In this document: positions 44,822 to 56,274 of the stretch, in pieces
Layout of the letters: the number at the start of each line of letters is the position of its first letter
How positions within the stretch are numbered: the stretch's first letter is position 1
NCBI GenBank assembly: GCA_024180945.1
Contig: JAKSGN010000036.1
Location: 1,550,001-1,614,000 of the forward strand
Source: Macrophomina tecta
Lineage: Eukaryota > Ascomycota > Dothideomycetes > Botryosphaeriales > Botryosphaeriaceae
Direction of reading: 5' to 3'
Length of the DNA: 64,000 nucleotides
The notes under the pieces: model-generated
The model's database searches: none
Told to the model about the DNA's origin: nothing
Seen by the model: the letters and a program-made list of their open reading frames with translations, nothing else
Program-made: the position numbers and the translations under genes

Positions 44822-46499
44822 GGTCGAGTTAAACGAGGGTGGTTGGAATTTGAAAGCCCCAAATTTCGAATTTGGCGATAGGAGAGTTCGGGAGACATGT
44901 GGGTATCTTTATAGCTGCGCTGATGACATGCGGATAGGGCGGATAGCCAACAACATGGGCAGCGCCTGATTCAGGACTCATACGTTCCTGACAGCGTAGA
45001 GGACATCACCTGCCTCGCTTTGCACAGTGCGCCGCTTCTAGCTGCTCCAGAAGCCCGCGCTGTGTACTTGGCTTATGCGTTTTGGCTGTTTCGGGTCTTG
45101 GAAATGGGCCGGCCAAGACCCGGGACCATCGTCGAGTAGTGCGTCCTACCGGCGAAACAAACAGCGAACGCTTTGAAAGATCATCCGCGGAAGCACCTTT
45201 GCGGCCACACGAAGTGCATTTAAGCGGGTGAAACAGTCCATTCATTATGGCGTTGCCTTGAACATGGGAGGAAACGCTCTCTTCATGAGCGCCGAGGCGT
45301 GCCATTTCTCGTATTGGATCTCCGCCAACACCGTCTGACCTCCCCGCACGTTTCATCTTCCTGTCACTAGGCCAATACCCACATTCGCGTCCAAAACCCA
45401 TCCATCGTACTTCATCCTCGGACGGGAACCCGCTCGCCAACTTCGGCGATTGTGGCAAATATTTTGCCCGCTCAGCGTCCAGCACTTGTTCGTGCACGCT
45501 GATCGCACATCCACCTACCCGAATCTCGACTGCTCTCCGCTGTTATCATCCCAAACCACCATCAGTCCGTCGTTGCCTCAAGCACACTTAGCGCAGCTCC
45601 TTTCATCTCATTGTTTCTGCGCGGCAGCTACGCAACTACATGACTGCCTATCTGGTCTGGTAGACCCTCCCAGCGGAGCACCCTGAGCCGACGCGCCCCT
45701 TTCTTATCGGCGTTGGAGGTTAACCTCATCCCGCCAAGTTGCTGAGGCGCTTCCGAACCAGTGCCGCTCACCTCGTCAGAGCCGCGGCCTGAAGCAGAGA
45801 TCAGCCAATTCTCAGAGCCAGAAGCCCAGATGCTAAACGCTCAACCGTCAAAATCGCCCTGCTCGGCCGTGTAGGGATAGTCGAAGCCCTTGAAATGACG
45901 CGTCCTCTATCGGGATGCTGAGCTCTAGCGCTATGGCGGGTTCTCCGCTCTTTCCGGAGCTTCTCTACGGCTGCTGTCTCCCTGTATTCGTAGATTCCCA
46001 TGGTGTGGCATCGCGGTTGAGCGGCTGGTCCAGCTGCCAAGCCCACCATCTGGTGTCTGGATCTATGGAGGTCAGGTCGAGGAGATCATTCCGCCGTATG
46101 CGTCCCAATCTACGAGTCTGGCCTTCGTCCGCATCGTCACCATCTTCACAAGTCTCTCCCCTTCAATGCCGTTGTATATGCATGTGGAGTCCCAAGATAA
46201 TTCTCACATTAACTTCGTTTCGAATAGGCTCAAGGCTTCACAAGCCGTAGCAAGTGTCCTCCATATAGCCGCCGCTATTGCTTATTTAATGAAAGTTCGC
46301 CAAGATATCCCGCCACTCAACGACATCATGAGCTACCTCCAAATGCGGGGAAAGGGAAGGCCCACAAGCACCCTCTCGGAGCCACCAGATGACGGAAACC
46401 TTGGCACCGCCGCAGGGCCAGCCCTCCTCTCAACTCGCGGTTATACTCGCCCTTTCCTTCTACGTCTTCTTTAATTTGCGATGGTCGAGCAAGTTCGTC
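44822..46499. other. intergenic, 1.7 kb
   Basis: Promoter of the small secreted-protein gene at the left, with a TATA box at 44907. The remainder contains short frames only (for example 46166-46474 plus, which starts with ATG but is unrecognised). Confidence 0.45.
44907..44914 (-). promoter_or_regulatory. TATA box of the small secreted-protein gene
   Basis: CTATAAAG on the minus strand, about 90 bases upstream of the ATG at 44821. Confidence 0.55.
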
Positions 46500-47697
46500 T
46501 CATTTTCTCCATCCGTATGCTTTTCGTTCTACCTCATCATCCCATTCATTCTATCTTTTACCGGCCAAAATCGTCTGTATTCTCGAGGGGCCCGACTTGC
46601 CTAGCCAAATCGACGGCGCTATTCCTACTTTCGGCGTCAGTCCTTCAAATACCAATTACCTGGCTGCCTGCGGTGTCTTCACAAACAAGAAAGATGGCAT
46701 ATGCACTTTTCCAAAGAGTTATGCTGGCAACTCGGATGGCGAGAACACAATCACTCCCTATGTCATGGGATACTTCGTTACACGTGGGGTGACTGCGAGA
46801 ACCACTATTAAGTGTAAAAATCTTAACGGAGAAAAGATCTACACCTGCATTCAATGCCCCCAGGTTACGTACAACCGAGTGGTGGAAGGCGAGTTGGATG
46901 TAGTCTTGTATGCCTGCCAGGCTGAATTCTCACTAACTTGATCCTAACACTCTGTACTTCGCTGCTGCAACCGGCCCGAAATCTCGCCTTACGTGTGGGC
47001 TGTGTCGTCGCCGACCACCACAACTGACTACGTGTATGAAGCTGCCGTTGCTTGTACAACACTGGCCCCTGCACCCCCGACAGCAAACTTTATCACGCAG
47101 ATCTCTGGCACCAATACAATGGCGACATCGACATGGCCTACGAGCCCACCCTGGACAGCTGCATCGAGACCTGCGCCAGCTGCGAGGACTGCGTCGACGT
47201 GGCCTGGGTCCCCGGCTCCCCAGGCCCATGCTATCTGAAAGGCGAAGACGTGGGCAACAGCATCCCGAACAACGGCGTCTGGGGCGCCCTCAAGGCCAAA
47301 TCCTCATCCCTTACCGACAGCACTGCCTCCATCACAAATCTTTCCCCTTCGTCCTCCTCCCCCATCTGCCCCAAAGGCACCCTCGCCGCCGCGCGCGGGG
47401 ACCAGCACATCGACGGTCGTGACGCAAGCGATGCTGGCCACGACGCTGACGCCGGAGCCCAGCGGGGCGGCCACGACGACGGTGGCGGGGGGAGAGGCGA
47501 CGAGCTTGGTGACGCGGACGGTGGAGGCGGCGGTGCGGACGGTGACGGAGGTGCTGGTAGTTGCGACGGTGACGGCGGTGGAGACGGTTCGCGGGGGTGG
47601 GGGGGAGGCGAGGACGGTGACGGTGCAGGGGGGGACGACGCAGACGGTGTGGGAGACGGGGTGTAGGAGCGCGGCCGCGACGGTGACGGTGGTGTGA
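46500..47697 (+). pseudogene. frame-broken PAN/Apple-domain, mucin-like surface protein locus
   Basis: Three coding-looking blocks in different frames. Block one ends at 46941: a Cys-containing stretch (NYLAACGVFTNKKDGICTFP, later IYTCIQCPQV) with no upstream ATG in frame. Block two, from about 47042 to 47310, is a PAN/Apple-like domain: YHADLWHQYNGDID, LDSCIETCASCEDCVDVAWV and SGPGPCYLKG-type, ending NNGVWGALKA. It closely matches the domain of the protein at the right edge (SGPCYLKNSFG... NVWGARL). Block three (to 47697) is Thr/Val-rich tail, for example TVTVQGGTTQTVWETGC, in a frame one base off. The Thr-rich stretch just before the PAN block (SSPTTTTDYVYEAAVACTT) is in the same frame as block three. 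I find no splice sites that join these blocks, so decay or sequence error is likely. An active gene with unusual introns is not excluded. Confidence 0.55.
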
Positions 47698-48615
47698 AGG
47701 GGGGTCTGGGAGGGAGTGGTGGGGAGAGCGTGAAGTGCTTTGATTTTTGTTTTTTCACTTTTTCTTTTCACTTTCCTGTTCTGTTCCCGCGCCCCACGAT
47801 GGAGATGATATTTACCTTTCTCATACACTTCAGTCGCTTATAGGTAATTTAGTGGAGCTTTGTGTAAGCTTGTGATCAACCTGGCAACTTTTCTTTCATC
47901 TTCGCCCCTCCTCTCGGCGCTTCTTCATATATGCCAAGTTGATATGGCGCCGACAATATAAATGCTCATCAAGCACGAGACGGCCTAGCACTGAAAAGAC
48001 GCAGTTGTCTAGCGCCACGGCAAACCCGATCAGCAAGGGTAGTGCTCTTCCCGCGTCCCTGACCCATGCCGAATGTGGGGTAAGCCATACCCGCACGGAC
48101 AAATCAGAGAGGCGGGGACGCAGTGCCGTTTGAGCAGCCCGCGATGATCTGTCGCACTGCTGGCCCGAGGCTAATGAGATACTCAAAAACTTTTTTTGAA
48201 CCTCATGCTTCTTTGGACTTCTTCTTCCGATCAGAGGGGCGGATTTCCTTTTTCTTTTTTTTTTTTTTTTCCCAAACGGTTCTCTTCGTGTCGAATCTCT
48301 GTGTATTGAAGCCTAACTACAAGAGGGGGTATAAAACTGGACGTCTACGTATAGACAGTCTCTCTCTTTCGCCTCTGCTCGTCTCCATCATCTTCTTCTC
48401 TCCTCCCTTCCCTGCACGTCATCTCATACCTTTCTTCTTCTCCTTCAGCCATCCGAGTCTGGGGCATCATCCATTCGCTCCCTCCAAAAATGCCAGACCC
48501 ACTACCCAAGCACTCCGACCCACAGGCGCCGGGTGAAGTCATTGCCGCCAAATCTCAATGTCATAAAACCATTCACTTCCCCAGTCCTCCAACCCACCAA
48601 ACTCCTCGCCGTCCT
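47698..48615. other. convergent intergenic region
   Basis: Contains a 16-base T run at 48255-48270 and CT-rich stretches. No gene recognised. Confidence 0.5.
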
Positions 48616-50361
48616 TCACCCCTCGCAAGGATAGCCGCTCTTCCCCCTCAACCAACCCCCCCAGCGCACAAACCCCCACGGCAACCCGGCCATCCCCACG
48701 CTCACAAACCCCAACAGACTCGTGGCCCAGCCCGTCCCCAGCGCCTCGTACATTTGCAGGATGAACAGCGGGAAAACGGCGCCCAGGACGTAGCGCAACA
48801 GCGAGCACGCGGCCATGGCGCTAGCGCCGTACGCGGGGCCGTACGTGTTCATCAAGTACAGGGTGCAAGCCATGAAGATGAGCAGGTTCGCGGCGCCGAA
48901 GAGCGTCTCGGCGACGATCGGCACGATCCAGTGGATCGACGGGCGCGCCGTCCAGGCGAACAGGAAGAGCGCGGCCGGGAGGAGGAGCGAGCCCGGGTAG
49001 GCGATGGAGAGGGCGAACTCGGGCGGCGGGGAAGCGGCGGCGCGTCCGCGAGCGCCGGCACGCACGCCCGCCTCGAGTTGCTGCTGCGCGTTCGCCTCCC
49101 TCCACCGCGCCGCGCGCGGCGCGTCGACGAGCCTGTTGCTCGCGCAAATGGTGGCGAAGCCGACGACGCAGCCGACGCCGAGCCCGAGGAAGGTGAGCCC
49201 CTGCTGGCGGAGGTCGAAGCCGTACGCGGTGCTGAAGACCCAAGGGAAGGCGGCAAAGAAGGCGTACTGCATGGCGAAGATGAAGGCGACGTAGAGGGAG
49301 AAGAGGCCGATAATGGGCTCGGTGACGAGCATGTGGACGGGGCGGCCGATGGTGTTCATGAGGAGAGCCCTGGTGCCCTGGGCGGCGCGCGAGGCATGCG
49401 AGGCGACGGTCTCGGTGCGGCGGAGGGCGGCGCCCCCGTCTGCGCGTTGCTGGCGCTTGGCGCGCTTCTTGAGGATCTGCTTGCGGTAGGTTTCGGACAT
49501 GAAGAAGGCTGGGCTGAGGAAGGCGGCGGTGAAGAAGAGGGTGACCCATTGCGTCCAGCGCCAGCCTTTGTCCGCGGCAACGAAGCCTCCGATCAGGGGG
49601 CTGAGGGGGTTGTGAGTACAAGGTAGGTGACTTTGGGTGATGACGATGGCTTACCCGAGCGTGGGGCCGAGGAAAGGAGCGCAGACGAGGATGGCCATGG
49701 GGATGGCGCGCTCATGCGGAGCCCAGATGTCCGACAGAGTGGCATTTCCAACGCTCAAGGCCGGACTGCCGAAGCAGCCGGCAAAGAAACGACAGATGGT
49801 CAGGCTGGCGATCGATTTCGAGAAGCCCGAGCCAAGTATGAAGAGACCGAAAATGGGGGTGCAGACGAAGTAGACCGCCCTTCGACCGAAGTTTTCACTG
49901 CATGGCGACGCAATAAGGGGGCCGAAAGCGAGACCGAGCGTATAGAAAGAGAAGGGAAGAATGGCAACGGTTGTGGAGACTCCGAACTCTACCTGAACCT
50001 CGGAGCGGCCAGGCGTATAGATGGAGGAAGCCAGGGTTCTTTTCCACGTAAGTGGTTGAGGCGGGTGTGTCTCGGTGAAAGGATACTTACGTTACGAAAG
50101 CGATCAAAGCTACAAACCGTCAGCACGACCCATCGCCTGCGCCGTAGAAGTGAACTTACTCGGCACGATGGTATGGAAAACCCTCTTCGCCAACTTCCAG
50201 TTCTGCGCATTATCAGGATCGTCGACCCAATCGACCTTTGTTGGGAAATCTGGCGTGTGTGGAGAGTCCTCATCGGAATGAGAAAGGCGCTTCTCGTCCA
50301 GTTCAGGGCTTTCTCCGCGCGGAGCTGCGGTCTGCAAGCTGTCTGGTACTGTCGAGTCCAT
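48616..50361 (-). CDS. MFS drug:H+ antiporter (DHA1-like)
   Basis: Four exons: 50361-50160, a 19-nt exon at about 50091-50109, 50038-49655 and 49600-48616; about 529 residues. The N-terminal cytosolic part ends in VDWVDDPDNAQNWKLAKRVF, the usual lead-in of this family. Helix 1 reads LIAFVTTLASSIYTPG across the micro-exon. Then come FGVSTTVAILPFSFYTLGLA, GPLIASPCSENFGRRAVYFV (the GPLSDxxGRR-type loop), ICRFFAGCFGSPALSVGNAT and PMAILVCAPFLGPTLGPLIG (the antiporter motif C). Twelve helices are expected. Members export drugs, fungicides or metabolites across the plasma membrane. Ser/Glu-rich N-terminal sequence could be regulatory. The final residues GGWLRGKSGYPCEG look atypical; a short 3' exon cannot be excluded. 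Confidence 0.88.
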
Positions 50362-50463
50362 GCTTGGTGTTTCCAACTATGGTCCTTGGACTCGAGATTA
50401 AAAGGTATCCGCCCGCGCTGCGATGAAAGGCAAGTGTGGAGCCTCGAGGGAGGAGACGGCGGG

Positions 50464-50469
50464 TATATA
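50464..50469 (-). promoter_or_regulatory. TATA box of the MFS gene
   Basis: TATATA about 103 bases upstream of the ATG at 50361. Confidence 0.45.
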
Positions 50470-51637
50470 GCGGGCAGCACGCCAGCACAACGCCGTAGCA
50501 CGCTCTCATCTTTGCACGGCGTATCGAGGGGTCCCACAGTATAAGCAGCACGCCGTTCTTCGACGGGGCAGGATGTATCGCGCGGGTCCGTGAGAGTCCG
50601 GCTGCACAGCACGCGGGACGCGGCATCGGGAGTCCCGTTTTGGCAAGAAGAAACGGCATGCCGAACGCGGTCCGGTCGAAACCAAGGGCGGACCAATCAG
50701 CGGCAGGGGCGGCTGGAGATTGGGAGTTGCGTATCGAAGGGCACGTTGGCGGATGCGGCTGATAGCGTCATGGCTCGACCCACCGTCACGCCAGGCTGTG
50801 CTTCGGGAACGATGGACGGGAAGTGCGAGAAGGAAGCGCCCGCCGCAACTCAGCTGCACTCCCTCGCACCGCTGACGCCGGCCGCTACCGGGGCCGTAGT
50901 GTCTGTGCCAAGCCATGGCCAAAATTATCCTGCCATCGCGGAAGGGAGATGCGGCAATGGCACTCGCCATCGGAGCCTCGGGGTATTTCAGCGTCTGCCG
51001 GCGTCCGGCCAGGACACTTCGTCGCCCTCCTGCATGGCGACAACGCAGTAAAGCATACGAGACCTTGAGGTCCACCGGTCCACCGAATAGCCGCACAATC
51101 TCCGACAGTGGACCGTCTCGTTCTTTGGCCTTGCGGTCCCAGCATCTCGGCATCGAGAAAAGGGCAGTTGTAACTTGCGCATGGATGGGTACAAAACTTG
51201 TGGCTGTCGACTCACCGCCCGGCCCGATCCTTTGCCCGCTTCCTGAGCAGTGGACCACACCTGGGCATCAACGAAGCAAGGCCCGGCCGGGCTATTTCGT
51301 TTTTCCCATTCGACTTCTTGTGCTCTTTCCTGCGTAGAATTCTCTCCAAAATTTGCTGATGACGTCATGCTGCGCCTTAGAGGGCAGCATTCCACAAGAC
51401 CACCTTGAGCTCATCTTGCACAGCAAATTGCTAGGGATGTCCTTTACCTGAACGAGAATAGTTAATCGTTGTATCTCGGCCAGGCCAAAGCTGTGCCAGG
51501 CAGTCTGCGGTTGTATCAAAGGTCATCGCCAGAAAGTTAATCTGTCGCTTAACCCGGCCGACGCCCGAGGAAGCTCTCGCCGTACTATTGGTCCATCGTA
51601 AATATAACCTCGAAATGACCAATTCTTCTTCACGTGC

Positions 51638-51660
51638 CTCTCTCTCTCTCTCTCTCTCTC
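51638..51660. repeat. TC dinucleotide microsatellite
   Basis: About 11 uninterrupted TC units. Confidence 0.85.
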
Positions 51661-52321
51661 AATCTCTCAAAAACCATAATCCATCACCCTATCGTGGCGC
51701 ACATGATGTTGTTATAACAAAGAGAAATCTTGGAATGGTCGCATCAGGGCGGGACACCAACAACGCCATAGGAAGTGCGATGTTAAGCGCCACCTAGAAG
51801 ACAGCCACAGTACGGATCTGAGATCACCCGCTCCGGCGCCGCTTTGCATTTAATCGTGAATTAAACAAGTATTGTGTCTATCCGATTGGCATCCGGCATC
51901 TCATTCTTAGCTAACCGATCTCTGAATCTCCATATCGCTTGCCGTTGTGGGTCGAGAAAACAAAACTTGCCGAACTCTTTCTCCAAAAATTTGCTCCCTT
52001 CAATGCAATAATACGAAAGCTTTCCCTGCTAAGCATGCGCTAAGAAGAAGCGGAAGCCGACAGTAAGAAAAGACAATTCCTTTCTTCAAGTCCTGATCAT
52101 GGACTTCTTCCCTGATCGTCCGTCTTGAAAAGTCCCCTGCTCATCGTCTGGGAGCTAAAACAATTCTCCGCGGAAACACCCGTGATGAAAATAAATCTTT
52201 AAAGCTTTTGGTATTTTATCCTGGGGGTATGTTATGCAAGGAAAAAATAAAGTGACTGCTGATTATCCATCGTAAAGTTGGAGACCAGGGGAGCCGAGGC
52301 TTCGTTGTGGGACGGTCATCC

Positions 52322-55300
52322 TCATGCGGTAGCACGAGCAACAAACTGCTGGAAGAATTGCTTAAAGCCCTTCTCACCCTTTGTCGTCAAAGCTCCGAGG
52401 TACTCGTCAAGGCCTTGCTGATCAACCCCCATGTTTGAAAGTTCCTGCCTTAGGTTTTGGAGGTATACCTCCCCAGTCTTCTTCAAAATCTCGACCTGCA
52501 ACCCCCCAAGCTCTCCAAGCACCTGCCTGGCCTGTGGGTCCTTCGTGTTGAACCCCTGAGTGGCCGGAACACTCCAGCTAAGTGGAGAGAATCGAGTCAT
52601 GGCGAAATGATCGAAGCCAGGAAGAGTCGGCGCGGGAGCGTTTCCGCTGTTGGGGGGAATGTCAGGCCCACCCCAAACGGCAGTCATACGGGTGAGGACC
52701 GATATGGCGAGGCGTGCAGTAGGATAGTCGGTGGGGTCGCGTGCGAAATGTTCGATCGTAGTGATGATGGTATCAAAAGTGGATTGGTTGGCTAAGAAGC
52801 GGACTGAGGTTAACAATCTACAGCTCGCCTAAGAGAAAGGCAGGAGACTTACTGTTGCTGATGAAAACAGCGCCGAGGTCGTTGTTTAAGATGATGAGCA
52901 GGAAGTTGAGATACTCACGGCGGAGTTCTGCCAGCTGAATCTCGTCATCAGTGCCAGTTGTCGGTTCAGCCAGACCTGCAAAAACGCGCTGCAATAATGG
53001 GCCAAGAAGGGAGTCGAGCATATTGAAGATCTCGGTCTTGAATCCGAACACAACCTGGTCAAGCAGTCGCAGGAAGGTAGCCATCTCATCCTTGGTTGAA
53101 CTCTGCGAGAGCAGCCCATCAATCCATCTAGGGAGTTGCTGCAGGACTCGGGACCCAAGAACACCGATGAGTCGGGAAAATGCAAAACGCGCTCCGGTCC
53201 GGATGGTCATGGAGGAGTTGAGAGACTCCAAGGCCACGAGAATGACCTCTGCTGCTCGAGAAAACTCCTCAGAAACTTCGTCCGCAGGCGGCGCACCTGA
53301 GGCTCCAGGCATCCAGTCTGAGAAACCGCGCGCGAGGGTACCAATGGCCTCAATAAGATGGTGCACCTGAATTATCGCCCGCTCATCGCCACTCTTAGCA
53401 GGGGCAAGATTCTGCTCGAGATCGGCAAAGAGCGGGTTCAGGACCTCGCGGCAGTAGATGATTTTGCTCTCAACCGGGACGGATGAAGGTGAAGCCATGC
53501 ATCCGATCGCCTCGAACAGGTAGAGCTGGCTGTTGAAAGTTGAGTCGGCAGATTGTCCATTATCTTCGGAAGACATGTCATCATCGTCGTTGTCATCGGG
53601 CAATTCAGCCCTAATGGTCAGAAGATCGCCTATGGCTTGGATGACGGTTTGCGAGACAGGACCGATCTGCTGACGCAGGGGCTTGACGAAGCGATAGAAA
53701 AGGTACCACGAACGGAGCTTCAGCTTGCGGTGGCTAGCGTGGATCAGCCGTACGAGGTTCTCGAGAACCTTGGGGATAAGCGAGGAGTTCTGCTCGAAGA
53801 ATGCCGAGTATCGGACGCAGATCTCCATGTACTGAAGAGGAATAACAGGGAACTCATCGGAAGAAGCAACATCTAGAAGCAGTTAGTCACCATTCTGAGA
53901 CATGCGGTGAGGGCGGCGTACTCGACTCGACCATTTTGGCCATCAGTTCAATGAGTCGTGCTGAAGCAGCGGACGAGGGCTCCCGCTTTGCATACATGCC
54001 ACCGTTCTTCACAGCGAGCTCTCCGAAGAGGAACATTTCGTGAAGGGCAAGTTCAACATCCCGCCAGGTCATACCAGAATCCGGCTGATCGTACGTGCTG
54101 AGAATGAGGGCAATCTTGTTGGATAAGGTATCGATATACAGGCTCTCATCGATGGCAGCAACCTGCTGTTGCAAGACGTGTAACCTCTTGCGCAGCTCCT
54201 GGAACTCAGCCTCATCCGTCTGCTCATCCTCGTCACCCCAAGAAGCTGTCGAGTCGTACTTCATCTTGGCAATGATGGCCTCAAGTATGGGCGGCAGCAT
54301 GGAAGCATAATGTGGCGGAAGCGCACCCTTTGCCTTGACAATCTTGCGGAAGAGAGTCAGCAAGTCTGTGAGCGAGGGAATCACTGTGGAGCAAATTTCG
54401 TCATATTCATCTGAGAAGAAGCGGAGTAGGTAAGGAATGAAGGCGCCGAGCAGCTCGTTGGCCAGCTGCTTGGTGGCGTCATCAGCCGAGTCAGTATCGA
54501 GAACCTTGACAATATCGAAAATAGTGGTGTTGACTAGCTTGGCGACAGCCTCGGCCAGATCATTGTCATAGGTGGACACGGTCTGGTCGGCAATGCTGGG
54601 GCTGGAGATCAGTTGGCCTACTACATTCGCCAGGTTCAAGAAGGAAATGAGCTGGACCTTGTCCGGCGCCTTCATCTTCTTGCCCACCGTCTCGGTAAAA
54701 GTATCGATGGCAGCATCGCGAATCCTGCCATCGGGAGTGTCAGACGACATGATGCCTTGCTGGCCAGCAATCTCGAACAGATTGTGCAGCATGCCCTCGT
54801 TGACGACCAGCGAGATGTCGATCCAGCTAACCCAGCGCGAAATGGTCTTCAGGCACATCTCGATGAGGCCGAGATCCGTCTGCCGCCACCTGCTAAGAAT
54901 GCCCTGCCACGCGATAGAGATGTTCTGAGCATCCCGGGCACGAACCAGGTCCTTGAGCTCGGCATTGCGCTTCGACTCGTCGGGAGAGCGCGACATGAGC
55001 ACATCAGCGATCTCGTCATGGACCGAGTTCAGCACACGCAGGTACAGCATGGTCGCGGGCAGATTGTCGTCGCCGGCCAGCACGCGAAAATCCTCGAAGA
55101 ACGACTCCCAGCCTTGAGCATAAAGCGCGGTGAACAGGTAGGTGATGGTCTGGGTTATCTTGTTCTGGATGTGGGCGGTGTCGATCTGGTCAGACGCGGG
55201 GCTCTGGTAGACGGTGCGAATGTACTGCATGACGCTGTCGCGAATGAAGACGAGGCTCTGGAGGTCGAGGTGCTGGGTCTGGACGGCATTGTTGACGACC

Positions 55301-55548
55301 TCGAGGACGAAATGGCGCACGACTTCGTCGGGGCGCGGGTCGCGGGTGAAGAGCGAGAGGCAGACCTGCCAGGCCTGGGCGGGCTCCGCGCGCAGCTGGT
55401 TGAGGAAGTTTATGGCCTGGGTCTTGAGCTCGTTGTCGGCCGCGGGGTTCCAGGCGATCTGGATGGCATTTTCAACCTGGGATCGGTTGCGAGTCAGCGC
55501 GGGCTAGACGGCGGGGCCCTTTGGAGCAGACAGTACCTGGGCCTCCAT
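52322..55548 (-). CDS. los1: exportin-T, nuclear export receptor for tRNA
   Basis: Four exons, 55548-55537, 55476-53922, 53872-52853 and 52803-52322, total 1023 codons including stop (1022 residues), the normal length for Los1/Xpot. The first exon codes only MEAQ; the second continues [20 protein letters not shown]. Recognisable importin-beta-like HEAT helices follow: [86 protein letters not shown] and [20 protein letters not shown]. An acidic loop ([15 protein letters not shown]) lies in exon 3. The receptor binds mature tRNA with RanGTP and carries it through nuclear pores. The 12-nt first exon is supported by ATGGAGGCCCAG followed by a GTACTG donor and a CCCAG acceptor at 55477. Confidence 0.93.
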
Positions 55549-56274
55549 CCTGCCGCCGCCGAGGGTGCTGCAAGCCTGCGATGCCGTGCGCTCCAGGCAG
55601 CGAAGGATGTTTTCGGGGAGTTGGGCTGTGCGGTGGTCGGGCTAGAAAAGTTCGGCGGGCGTGGAGGCTATCGGGCAGCCATGTATTCGCGGGCGCAGAG
55701 CGGAAAGGAGCGGTGGAAGCTGGGGGCGGAGGTGCAGAGGCAGGCTGAGCGACGCTCTGGCGGGGTGGTGGATAGGGAAGTTTATCGGGACGTCGTGTGC
55801 ACACAAAAGATTGTGCCTGTGAAGAATGCACCTGCCGTCCGATGTGGTGGGGTCTTGGCAGCGGCCGCCGGGTGACTTCACCTGCGCGAGGCCGCCCGCA
55901 AACATCCACCCTCGCCCTCCCCGTCCGCTCACCGCCCGGCCCTGCCGTGTCCTCGCCCGCTCCTCGCTGAGCTTGGCCTGCCGTCGCCCGCTGCAGTCGC
56001 CGGCACCCCGTCTCCTCAAACACGCGCACGGCAAGGCAAAATCCATTCGTGGCCGATCACCGGGGTCTGGCCGAGTCAAAATCGCCGCGCCCATCGGCAA
56101 CGACTATCGCGCATCTACCGACACGGCCCGCGGCCCGGATGAGTTCCAGAACATCGCCCAACACGAGCTGAAACGAAACCCGCCGAAACGGTAGCCTTGG
56201 CATCATTCTCGTGTGTATATACATTATCAACATTACTTTTGCGTATCCGGCCCATCATCCTGGCCGCCCTTTTT
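55549..56274. other. intergenic, exportin promoter and 3' end of alkaline phosphatase gene
   Basis: 726 GC-rich bases without recognisable gene or TATA box. Confidence 0.5.

Larger units (their letters stand above)
50362..52321. other. intergenic, about 2 kb
   Basis: MFS promoter at left, with a TATATA box at 50464-50469, and the 3' side of the exportin gene at right. Includes a TC dinucleotide repeat at 51638-51660. Open frames of 100-250 codons on both strands at 50.5-51.4 kb have no recognisable features. Confidence 0.45.

Noticed and set aside
46166..46474. 102-codon plus frame as first exon of the PAN-like locus
   Set aside because: It has an ATG but no signal peptide and no donor that joins it in frame to the downstream Cys block.
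48490..49626. 378-codon plus-strand open frame
   Set aside because: Antisense to the last MFS exon, which shows clear transmembrane helices and transporter motifs.
54613..55875. 420-codon plus-strand open frame
   Set aside because: Antisense to exportin-T exon 2; no recognisable motif.
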